DNA of 20,657 nt from the NCBI GenBank assembly GCA_046728175.1, contig JBKPEA010000157.1, positions 1 through 20,657 of the forward strand, given 5' to 3'. The DNA comes from JAFAHS01 sp046728175. Its GTDB lineage: Bacteria; Desulfobacterota; Binatia; Binatales; Binataceae. Made by a program: the position numbers and the translations under genes. Below the pieces are notes generated by a model, which saw nothing but the letters and a program-made list of their open reading frames with translations, was not told where the DNA came from and ran no database searches. Shown piece by piece: positions 1-6,261 of the stretch (its first letter is position 1; the number at the start of each line of letters is the position of its first letter).

Positions 1-390
1 CAGGTTTTCCTCGCGCACCGAGATGTTCTCGCTCAGGGTCTTGAGGATCTGCCGCAGGTGATGCGGATCGACCGGCTTGCGCAGATAGTCGAGCGCGCCC
101 AGCTTGATCGCCTGGACCGCCTCCGGAATCTCTCCTTCACCCGAAACAATGATGGTCGACAGCTCCACCCCCATCTCGTGGATGTCCTTCAGCAACGCGA
201 GGCCGTCGCGCTTGGGCATCTTGAGATCGCACAAAAAAATGTTCGGTGAGAAACTCTCGATCAACTCGATCGCGCGGTCGCCATCTTCCGCGACCGCGGC
301 TTCGTACCCCCACGCGGTGAGCGCCTCAGACCAGTCCTCGTGAGTCGCTCTGTCGTCTTCCGCGACCAATACTCGCTTTCGATCAGACAT
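1..390 (-). CDS. NtrC-type response regulator, N-terminal receiver domain (partial, cut by window edge)
   Basis: The reverse strand from the ATG at 390 reads 130 residues without a stop and leaves the window in frame. It is a complete CheY-like receiver domain. The acidic pocket is E11-D12-D13 in VLVAEDD, the phospho-acceptor is D55 in FLCDLKMP, the switch Ser is S83 in IIVSGEGE, and the conserved Lys is K105 in YLRKPVD. The tail (LRQILKTLSENISVREEN) resembles the linker that joins a receiver to an AAA+ sigma-54 activator domain in NtrC/AtoC proteins, so the missing part is probably that domain plus a Fis-type helix-turn-helix. That completion is inferred, because only the receiver is visible. 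Its cognate kinase is not in the window, although a decayed kinase lies at 1765-2108. Confidence 0.88.
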   Translation of the reverse strand, partial: MSDRKRVLVAEDDRATHEDWSEALTAWGYEAAVAEDGDRAIELIESFSPNIFLCDLKMPKRDGLALLKDIHEMGVELSTIIVSGEGEIPEAVQAIKLGALDYLRKPVDPHHLRQILKTLSENISVREENL

Positions 391-654
391 GGTTCAAACG
401 CTTATTCGGTGTCAGGCAAGAGTCTATGCGCTAAAGCAACTGGACTTGCCGCCTCCCCACCGGGGTCAATACCCATTCTATCATTCGGGGCGACGTTTGA
501 TCATCAAATAACTTGCGTCGTTTTCTCAGCTCACCCCAATCAAGTTTGCGGGGTTTGAAGTATGCCGACGAAAAAACATACGTGTCGTCAAACTCTGGCG
601 CCGTGCGTGTATCTGGTAGCAGAGATGCTGAAGACGGACGTGAAGGAATGACGA

Positions 655-777
655 GTGACGTGGAAAGGCGGTGTGCGACCTTTTTGGACCAAGCGACTAT
701 GCCGACGGTGGCAAACTCGCGCTGTCGTCGATGTCACGCCCAAGACCATTTACAAGCACCTAGAAACGACCTCCCGC
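655..777 (+). pseudogene. Possible relic of an NtrC-family Fis-type helix-turn-helix
   Basis: One frame reads DVERRCATFLDQAT from about 655. After an apparent frameshift, another frame reads VTPKTIYKHLE from 733, followed by a stop at 781. Sigma-54 activators end in a Fis-type module built as E-(V)-E-(R/K)-(R)-x-I-x-x-A-L, then GGNK-x-x-AA, then LGV-x-x-KT-(L/I)-Y-x-(K)-L. Both pieces match that scheme in the right order and at about the right spacing, but the GGNK section between them is scrambled. The assignment rests on pattern recognition across a proposed frameshift and could be coincidence. Confidence 0.3.
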
Positions 778-921
778 AGTTGAGCATTGGCTTCCGGTTC
801 GGGTTCGTGACCAAGCTTGAGCCCAAGTAAATTTTACCCCGAGCCACATCTTTGCTGTCGTTGACTTTTCTTCCAGCTATCTACGCCACGTTTTTACAGC
901 ACTCTCGCTTAGAATTGTCCG

Positions 922-937
922 TGGCATGCCCAATGCT
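922..937 (+). promoter_or_regulatory. Weak candidate sigma-54 (-24/-12) promoter
   Basis: TGGCATGCCCAATGCT has GG and GC exactly ten bases apart, as in the consensus TGGCAC-N5-TTGC. It departs at the sixth base of the -24 element (T for C) and the first base of the -12 element (A for T). Transcription would start near 948, giving a leader of about 220 bases to the DUF3309 gene at 1168. The long leader and the mismatches keep confidence low. Confidence 0.3.
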
Positions 938-1152
938 TACCAGAGTCTATTGGAACGCAGATGGCTGGAGCATCGCCTACGGAAAATCGCGATCGAAGTA
1001 TTCGGGATCGGAGGTGCGAGACTTGATAAGGTGAAGCTCAGTCCCAAGGGACGTCAACTTGAGCACTGGCGGGGATTGAACTCTTGCTCTGGGACCAGCT
1101 GTTTCGGGTCGATTCATTGCGTCACATCGGTCCGCCGCTCTGAGTTACTAAC

Positions 1153-1158
1153 AGGAGG
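1153..1158 (+). promoter_or_regulatory. Strong Shine-Dalgarno for the DUF3309 gene
   Basis: A perfect AGGAGG lies nine bases upstream of the ATG at 1168. It is the main reason for treating the following 50-codon frame as a real translated gene. Confidence 0.8.
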
Positions 1159-1167
1159 TTTAACAGC

Positions 1168-1320
1168 ATGCCTTCAATACTACTGATTCTATTAGTGATT
1201 CTCTTGATCGCAGCGCTCCCGACATGGCCGTACAGCGCTGGCTGGGGTTACTACCCGTCGGGTGGGCTTAGCATGATCCTAGTGATCGTTCTGATTCTGT
1301 TTCTCTTGGGCAGGATTTGA
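1168..1320 (+). CDS. DUF3309 family small membrane protein
   Basis: This is a 50-residue ORF with an AGGAGG ribosome site. Its sequence is almost a consensus for the DUF3309 family: a hydrophobic N-terminal segment (residues 3-15, SILLILLVILLIA), the invariant core ALPTWPYSAGWGYYPSGG (about 16-33), and a second hydrophobic segment ending in LLGRI. It should be a tiny two-span or hairpin inner-membrane protein. No biochemical function is established for the family, which is common in soil Proteobacteria. The gene stands alone in a decayed region, and its conservation there suggests selection. It may be preceded by a sigma-54-like box at 922-937. A weak inverted repeat follows the stop. Confidence 0.9.
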   Translation: MPSILLILLVILLIAALPTWPYSAGWGYYPSGGLSMILVIVLILFLLGRI

Positions 1321-1324
1321 CGAG

Positions 1325-1360
1325 AGGGCTTCCTCGAAGACCACATTCGATGTAAGCCCT
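1325..1360 (+). terminator. Possible hairpin after the DUF3309 gene
   Basis: AGGGCTT (1325-1331) and AAGCCCT (1354-1360) form a perfect 7-bp inverted repeat starting five bases after the stop codon. The loop is about 22 bases and no T-run follows, so this is at best a weak or factor-assisted terminator. Confidence 0.3.
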
Positions 1361-1764
1361 TGCTGATATTGTGGATGCAACAAGAAAGTTCAGAGCACAT
1401 GCCCTCAGACAGCCTTTCGAGATCCTTCGTGGAGCATCTCGGTATCTAGGATCAATCGCGCAGGAATCTCACGCTCGCTGGCCTCGCGAGAAGGCATCCT
1501 CACAAGTCGAGCGAGTTGACATGAGGCGTAGTTATCACTCGAAAGAAGTCTTACTCGTGTTGAAGCAATTGCGGGTTCGCCTGCAGGCTTATTTGTGTTG
1601 ATATTCAGTTCCGGGCTGCTGCAGGATGCGGAACCTGACCGATGAGAAAACGAGGTGAGCGAAATTCTCGCATCAGTTATTCAGGTCACTGAAGTCACGG
1701 GAGTCGATAACAAGCTGACCTTGGTTGATCCGTCGAGTCTTAATTTGCACGACGTCCTTGACGT
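1361..1764. other. No recognisable gene
   Basis: Short open frames exist on both strands, but none has a ribosome site, a recognisable domain or gene-like composition. The right part may be the decayed 3' continuation of the histidine kinase relic. On the minus strand near 1690-1740, one frame reads QLVIDSRDFSDL, faintly like the start of a receiver domain. This is too weak to call. Confidence 0.5.
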
Positions 1765-2108
1765 TTCGATCTCGCGGCGAGAGACGAATTCAGCTCCCCA
1801 GCCGCGACTTTGCTCTGCGCCTCGACTCTTCCCTTGTGCATCTCAACCAGTCATTTGACGAGCGCCAGTCCAATTCCCAGCCCAGCGTCCGTCCGAACCG
1901 TCCTTCGATGTAACTGGAAAAAGATCTCGAGCTTCGCGAGCCGATCCGTCGTTCGCAGCGCCGCGGAGCGATTTTGTACCGGTCCGAGCTGTGTGCTGGC
2001 CCGGTCAAACTCGCCGATGAGTTCGCCCATCTCGCCCCGCCTCCAAGAAAAGGCGTCTTGGGAGATCGATATTTGTCCGCGCACTTTGGACGTTTCTGCC
2101 TGTGACAT
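1765..2108 (-). pseudogene. Decayed sensor histidine kinase, C-terminal ATPase end
   Basis: On the reverse strand, the frame ending at 1851 finishes with EIFFQLHRRTVRTDAGLGIG and then LALVK, the G2 box of a HATPase_c domain. It is broken by TGA at 1851-1853. Directly after the stop the same frame continues LVEMHKGRVEAQSK, the canonical continuation (LVxxHGGxVxAxS) of hybrid and PAS-type kinases. A simple CGA to TGA change would explain the stop. Further on, a second frame reads GAEFVSRREIE, matching the family's GSEFxVRLP end and implying a frameshift. Upstream, the N and G1 boxes and the dimerisation histidine are missing or unrecognisable. The relic is therefore a truncated, multiply disabled kinase. 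How far it extends is uncertain. Confidence 0.65.
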
Positions 2109-2168
2109 CAGCGCGACGAAACCGTGCTTTGGCTGCCAAGCCTACTCCTCGGCGACCACGACACGGTG

Positions 2169-2195
2169 ACAGGAGGCCGCCCTGAGCGGCCCTGT
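2169..2195. repeat. GC-rich inverted repeat (hairpin)
   Basis: GGCCGC (2175-2180) pairs with GCGGCC (2186-2191) across a 5-base loop. The stem extends through ACAG (2169-2172) and CTGT (2192-2195), with a two-base bulge on the left. A short T-rich run (TTT) follows on the plus strand. It could be a remnant terminator, but no intact gene ends nearby. Confidence 0.5.
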
Positions 2196-2228
2196 TTCTG
2201 GAAATATCAGGAAAAGGGGCAGATGATC

Positions 2229-2240
2229 CCGAAATTTCGG
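2229..2240. repeat. Perfect 12-bp palindrome CCGAAATTTCGG
   Basis: This is a perfect dyad with no spacer, about 217 bases upstream of the first gene of the tetrapyrrole operon. It could be an operator, but the distance and the lack of a visible promoter make that speculative. Confidence 0.35.
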
Positions 2241-2456
2241 AAAGCCTCATTGCTGGGAAAATGGGGAAAGGCCATGCCCGGGATTTCGCGATTAAAGTTT
2301 GCAGGGCCAGCGACGAATGGTGACGGGCGCGTCGCTAAGCGCCGCAGGCTGGTTGGGTCTTCGCCCTTTGGTGGCTAGTTCCCGAGTCGCCTCAAAGCTC
2401 TCGACTCGAGCGGGACTGTCTCATATCCAGTCGCTGTAATAGAATTTCTTGGTCTC

Positions 2457-3152
2457 ATGGGCTACCTGTCGATATCGGTGAATCTCGCCGGTCGCCGATG
2501 CGTGGTGGTCGGCGGGGGCGAGGTTGCAGGGCGTAAGGTCGCGGCGCTGCTTGAGGCCGGCGCTCGGGTTTGCGTGATCAGTCCGAAACTGACCGCGGAG
2601 TTGCAGAGGCTCGCGTCCAGCAATGCTGTTGAGCACCTGGCTCGCGACTGGAGATCCGAAGACCTGAAAGATTGCCTGCTCGCATTCGCAGCGACTGACG
2701 ATCCTGGGGTTCATCGGGCGATTGCGGAAGAGGCGCGCGCGCAGCGCGTGCCCATCAACGTTGCTGATGAACCCGAGTTATGCGATTTCATCACGCCGAG
2801 CGTGGTCCGCCGTGGAGACCTGCAGATTGCGATTTCGACTTCGGGCGCCAGCCCCGCGCTGGCCTCGCGGATCCGGCGCGACCTGCAAGTGATCATCGGT
2901 CCGGAGTACGAGACCGTCGCCCAAATCATGCGTGCCGCACGATCGTACGTGCGCACACGGCACCACGATTCACGCGTGCGGGCACGGATTCTGCAGGCGA
3001 TCGCCGGTTCAGATATCGCGGAGCACGTTCGCCAAGCTGATTGGGCCGCGATCGATCGTCTGCTCAATCAGCATCTGGGGGCCGGACTCGAAACCCTTCG
3101 AATCAACCCCCAGCTGTCGCGGCCCCCCGCGGAATTATCACGTGGCACCTGA
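2457..3152 (+). CDS. Precorrin-2 dehydrogenase / sirohydrochlorin ferrochelatase-type protein (CysG N-terminal family)
   Basis: The 231-residue protein matches the SirC/Met8p/CysG N-terminal module, which oxidises precorrin-2 to sirohydrochlorin with NAD+. Some members also insert iron to give sirohaem. The N-terminal Rossmann fold carries VVVGGGEVAGRK (about 16-27). D104 in NVADEPELCDF aligns with the catalytic Asp104 of E. coli CysG. The substrate-side strand AISTSGASPALASRIRRDL follows. Length and C-terminal helical tail are normal for a stand-alone enzyme. The methyltransferase that makes its substrate is the N-terminal half of the cobA-hemD fusion four genes downstream. It is the first gene of the operon, three bases ahead of the HemX-like gene. 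No strong Shine-Dalgarno precedes the ATG, so translation may be leaderless or weakly initiated. Confidence 0.93.
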   Translation: MGYLSISVNLAGRRCVVVGGGEVAGRKVAALLEAGARVCVISPKLTAELQRLASSNAVEHLARDWRSEDLKDCLLAFAATDDPGVHRAIAEEARAQRVPINVADEPELCDFITPSVVRRGDLQIAISTSGASPALASRIRRDLQVIIGPEYETVAQIMRAARSYVRTRHHDSRVRARILQAIAGSDIAEHVRQADWAAIDRLLNQHLGAGLETLRINPQLSRPPAELSRGT

Positions 3153-3155
3153 ACT

Positions 3156-3983
3156 ATGGGATCACTCTGGCTGCTCCCCGCTATAGCCTGCTACGCGCTC
3201 TCCGCCATACTGTTTCTGACGGACAGGGCGTCGGGGAGGGTGCGCCTGGCTGGCTGGGCCATAATCACGCTCGGCGCCGGGGCCGTACTGCATGCGCTGG
3301 ACCTCTCTGCGCGTGGTTTTCAGGCCGGCAATATTCCAGTAACGAATTTCGCGGAGTCGCTTTCGTTTCTGGCGTGGGTGACTGCGCTCGCGTCGCTGTT
3401 GCTGATCGTGCGGCTGCGGATGTCCGTGATCGGCGCCTATGCCGCGCCAGCGATTGTGATCGCGATGGGGGTATCGACTGCAATGACGACCCGCGGGCGT
3501 CTGGTGTTGCCCGCTCCGCTGCAGAGCATCTGGCTGCCGATTCACGTGGGCCTCGCGATAGTCGGCTACGCGATGTTTATCCTGGCCGCCAGTGTGAGCT
3601 TGGTCTACCTGGCCTACGAATCGCGCCTCAAGGCGAAGCGACCGCTCAAACCCGACACCGAGCGCCTCCCGAGTCTAGAAAAGTTGGACCGCGTTAACTA
3701 TTCGCTGCTCGCCTGGGGTTTCGTCATGTTGAGTGCGGCGATCGTAACCGGAGCCATTTGGGCCGACGCGACCTGGGGTCATTTCTGGTCGTGGGAACCC
3801 AAAGAATCCTGGTCGCTGATCATTTGGATTTTGTATGCGGCCCTGCTCGAGTCGCGTTTGACAGTAGGATGGCGCGGACGGCGGGCGGCGGCTCTCACGA
3901 TCGTGGTGTTCGTAGTTCTGGTCAGTTCATTTGTCGGCGTCAGCCTGGTATTTCCCGGCAAGCACGGGGGCAGCTTCGGGTAA
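3156..3983 (+). CDS. CcsA/HemX-type cytochrome c assembly membrane protein
   Basis: The 275-residue protein has about eight hydrophobic segments, starting with LWLLPAIACYALSAILFLTD. It belongs to the CcsA/CcmC/HemX family, which handles haem in cytochrome c maturation or affects glutamyl-tRNA reductase levels (HemX in Bacillus). The tryptophan-rich loop is WGHFWSWEPKE (207-217), followed by SWSLIIWILYAALLESR and VGWRGRRAA. H130 in LPIHVGLAIVGYAMF is a candidate haem ligand. Two departures stand out: the usual Asp of WxWDPKE is Glu, and the usual His of YAxYLHxR is Glu. The gene sits between the dehydrogenase and hemA, four bases before the hemA start, as in many haem operons. I infer a HemX-like role but cannot exclude cytochrome c assembly. 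Confidence 0.85.
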   Translation: MGSLWLLPAIACYALSAILFLTDRASGRVRLAGWAIITLGAGAVLHALDLSARGFQAGNIPVTNFAESLSFLAWVTALASLLLIVRLRMSVIGAYAAPAIVIAMGVSTAMTTRGRLVLPAPLQSIWLPIHVGLAIVGYAMFILAASVSLVYLAYESRLKAKRPLKPDTERLPSLEKLDRVNYSLLAWGFVMLSAAIVTGAIWADATWGHFWSWEPKESWSLIIWILYAALLESRLTVGWRGRRAAALTIVVFVVLVSSFVGVSLVFPGKHGGSFG

Positions 3984-3987
3984 GCCG

Positions 3988-5316
3988 ATGGGAAACGCGA
4001 CGCTCTTCATACTCGGCTTAAACCATCGCACTGCCCCGGTGGCGGTCCGCGAGCGGCTCGCTTACGCCGAGACGGAGATTCCGCAGGCGCTGGCTAGTAT
4101 CAAACAGCGGGTTGCCTCGGTCAGCGAGGTTGCGATCCTTTCGACCTGCAATCGTGTCGAAATGGTCGGCGTCGCGGCCGACCCGGCGGTAGCATCTGAC
4201 GAACTGGCGGCGTTCATTGCCGAGGATCGTCGAGTCAAATTACCGGTTTTTGGTGACGCGCTTTATCGAATGGAGGGACGCGACGCCGCGCGGCACCTGT
4301 TCCGCGTCGGTGCGAGCCTCGACTCGATGATGGTCGGGGAGCCGCAAATCCTCGGTCAATTGAAGCTCGCCTACGCTGAAGCAGCGCGTGCCGGCACCGT
4401 CGGCCTGGTGCTCCACCGGGCATTTCACAAGGCCTTTTCGACCGCCAAGCGCATCCGCAAGGGAACGCTGATCGGGCATGGAGCCGTTTCAGTCAGTTCC
4501 GCGGCGGTCGCTTTGGCGCGGCAGATTTTTGACCAACTGTCCGACAAGACGGTCATGCTGATGGGTGCCGGCAAGATGGCGGAACTCACGGCCCGCCAGC
4601 TCCAAACCATAGGAATCGAATCTCTGCTCATCACTTCGCGCACATTTGACAATGCGGTGACGCTGGCGCGTGAGCTGGGCGGCACCGCGGTGCCGTTCGA
4701 CAACTACCGCCCTTATCTGAAGATCGCAGACGTGGTGATCGGCTCGATTTCACTCACCAAGCCCATCTTCGGCCCCGACGAATTCGACGCCGTGATCAAG
4801 GAACGTCGTTACCGGCCGATGTTCCTGATCGATCTGGGGGTGCCGCGCAATTTCGATGAACGTCTCAACTCGATCGAAAACGTGTACCTGTATGACATCG
4901 ACGACCTCGGACAGGTGGCCCACAAGTCCCGCGTGGAACGAGAAAAGGAAGCCGACAAAGGCGAAGAAATCGTCGAGCAAGAGCTCAAAGCCTTCGAACG
5001 CTGGATGGCCGGGCTGGATCTCGTCCCGACCATCAAGGATATCCGCTACAGCATCGAGCGGTTGCGCGATGTCGAACTTGGCCGCAACCAGAGCTGGATT
5101 GCAGCGCTCGGCCCTTCCGAACGCGAGCGAGTTGAACTGCTGACGCGGAGCCTCACCAACAAGCTTATCCATCGCATCCTGCTCGGCTTGCGCCAGGGCG
5201 GCAACAGCGCGGCGGACAATAGCTACGCGGCGGAAGTCGCACGCCGACTGCTCTGCGGCGAGTTCGATCTCGAAGATTCCGAGTTCGATGCGATCGAAGA
5301 TGACGACGAGCCCTGA
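3988..5316 (+). CDS. hemA: Glutamyl-tRNA reductase
   Basis: This enzyme reduces glutamyl-tRNA(Glu) to glutamate-1-semialdehyde, the committed step of C5-pathway tetrapyrrole synthesis. The 442-residue product opens with the family signature LGLNHRTAPVAVRERLAY. It has the catalytic Cys54 in LSTCNRVE, the substrate region RVGASLDSMMVGEPQILGQ, the NADPH-binding GAGKMAELTARQL, and a C-terminal helical dimerisation domain with an acidic tail. An upstream in-frame start at 3931 would overlap the HemX-like gene and adds residues with no family match, so the ATG at 3988 is chosen. Its stop directly abuts the hemC ATG. The semialdehyde aminotransferase hemL is not in this window. Confidence 0.97.
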   Translation: MGNATLFILGLNHRTAPVAVRERLAYAETEIPQALASIKQRVASVSEVAILSTCNRVEMVGVAADPAVASDELAAFIAEDRRVKLPVFGDALYRMEGRDAARHLFRVGASLDSMMVGEPQILGQLKLAYAEAARAGTVGLVLHRAFHKAFSTAKRIRKGTLIGHGAVSVSSAAVALARQIFDQLSDKTVMLMGAGKMAELTARQLQTIGIESLLITSRTFDNAVTLARELGGTAVPFDNYRPYLKIADVVIGSISLTKPIFGPDEFDAVIKERRYRPMFLIDLGVPRNFDERLNSIENVYLYDIDDLGQVAHKSRVEREKEADKGEEIVEQELKAFERWMAGLDLVPTIKDIRYSIERLRDVELGRNQSWIAALGPSERERVELLTRSLTNKLIHRILLGLRQGGNSAADNSYAAEVARRLLCGEFDLEDSEFDAIEDDDEP

Positions 5317-6261
5317 ATGGCGTTCAAACTCAGGATTGGATCGCGCCCGAGCCGGCTCGCCCTCGCGCAGACCGAGATCGTGCGCTCGCACCTTGCCAGC
5401 ATAGTCCCGGACTTGACCGCAGAGGTCGTGGAGATTCGAACCTCAGGCGACCGGCTGGCGAGTGCGTCGCTGGCCGGGGTGGGAGGCAAGGGACTTTTCA
5501 TCCGCGAACTGGAACAGGCCCTTCTGGAAAAGCGCATCGACCTGGCGGTCCACTCGATGAAGGACCTGCCCGCGGTTCTCGAGCCCCAGTTTCGCATAGC
5601 GGCCGTCTCTGAACGCGAGGATCCGCGCGACGTCCTGGTTACCCGCGACGGCAGTCCGCTCGCTTCGCTGGCTCAGGGCGCGCGCTTGGGTACCTCTTCT
5701 TTGCGCCGGCGCTTCCAGGTCCTGAAGGCCAATCCTCGGCTGGAGATTTCTCCGCTGCGCGGCAACGTGGATACGCGCCTGCAGCGGGTGAGGGAAGGCG
5801 GGCTGGATGGGATCGTAATCGCCATGGCTGGTCTCAGACGGCTGGGACACAGCATTGACGTGAGATACACGCCCCTGGACGAGCGTGACTTCATCCCCGC
5901 GGGAGGGCAGGCGGTACTCGCAATCGAAACGCTCGCGCACATCTCATCTCCGCAACTTGATCGCGCGCTGGCGGTGTTCAACGACTCGCGTGCCCGATTC
6001 GAAACGACCGCGGAGCGCGCATTTCTCGCTGCGATCGGCGCATCCTGCGCCACCCCGGTTGGGGTCAGGGCGACGGTCGCGAAAGACGTAGTGTCACTTC
6101 GCGCGATCCTGTTTTCAGGCGACGGCTCGGCCGAAATGTCGGACGAGGTCGAAGAACCGCTGGATGTGGACCTGGCTCCCTCCGCCGCTCAGTCACTTGG
6201 TGCGCACCTCGCCGAGCGGATGCTGGCGCGCGGCGCAGATCGGCTGATTGCGAATGAGTGA
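5317..6261 (+). CDS. hemC: Porphobilinogen deaminase (hydroxymethylbilane synthase)
   Basis: This enzyme condenses four porphobilinogens into hydroxymethylbilane on a covalently bound dipyrromethane cofactor. The 314-residue protein starts LRIGSRPSRLALAQTE. It carries GGKGLFIRELEQALL, the VHSMKDLPA segment with catalytic Asp83, and GTSSLRRRFQ for substrate carboxylates. Cys244 in AAIGASCATPVG is the cofactor attachment site. The start codon follows the hemA stop with no gap, which implies translational coupling. The last eight bases overlap the next gene (ATGAGTGA). Confidence 0.97.
   Translation: MAFKLRIGSRPSRLALAQTEIVRSHLASIVPDLTAEVVEIRTSGDRLASASLAGVGGKGLFIRELEQALLEKRIDLAVHSMKDLPAVLEPQFRIAAVSEREDPRDVLVTRDGSPLASLAQGARLGTSSLRRRFQVLKANPRLEISPLRGNVDTRLQRVREGGLDGIVIAMAGLRRLGHSIDVRYTPLDERDFIPAGGQAVLAIETLAHISSPQLDRALAVFNDSRARFETTAERAFLAAIGASCATPVGVRATVAKDVVSLRAILFSGDGSAEMSDEVEEPLDVDLAPSAAQSLGAHLAERMLARGADRLIANE

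Larger units (their letters stand above)
391..1167. other. Gene-poor stretch, AT-richer than its surroundings
   Basis: No ORF here looks like a real protein. The open frames are short, and their composition is that of random reading frames. Three things stand out: a 13-bp palindrome TTTGATCATCAAA at 496-508, a degraded helix-turn-helix trace around 655-777, and a sigma-54-like box at 922-937. The stretch resembles decayed intergenic sequence between a regulator gene and the small DUF3309 gene. Confidence 0.6.
2109..2456. other. Intergenic region upstream of the tetrapyrrole operon
   Basis: There is no credible coding sequence. The region contains a hairpin-forming repeat at 2169-2195 and a 12-bp palindrome at 2229-2240. 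The promoter for the operon that starts at 2457 should lie here, but I see no clear -35/-10 pair close to the start. Confidence 0.5.

Noticed and set aside
434..452. A sigma-54-like box on the minus strand upstream of the response regulator (CGGCAAG, then TTGCT)
   Set aside because: GG and GC are eleven bases apart rather than ten, a spacing that sigma-54 does not tolerate, and the -24 element has two mismatches.
496..508. TTTGATCATCAAA as an FNR/CRP-type site
   Set aside because: FNR sites need TTGAT-N4-ATCAA, but the half-sites here are one base apart. It remains just a palindrome.
513..830. A 105-codon plus-strand ORF
   Set aside because: It has no ribosome site and no domain as a whole. 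Only a short part matches a helix-turn-helix relic, which requires a frameshift.
2124..2378. An 84-codon plus-strand ORF running through the hairpin region
   Set aside because: The start lacks a ribosome site, the product is basic and unstructured, and the frame includes the inverted repeat and palindrome.
3931..3987. Longer hemA starting at 3931
   Set aside because: The extra residues lie inside the HemX-like gene and do not resemble glutamyl-tRNA reductases, which start close to LGLNHRTAP.
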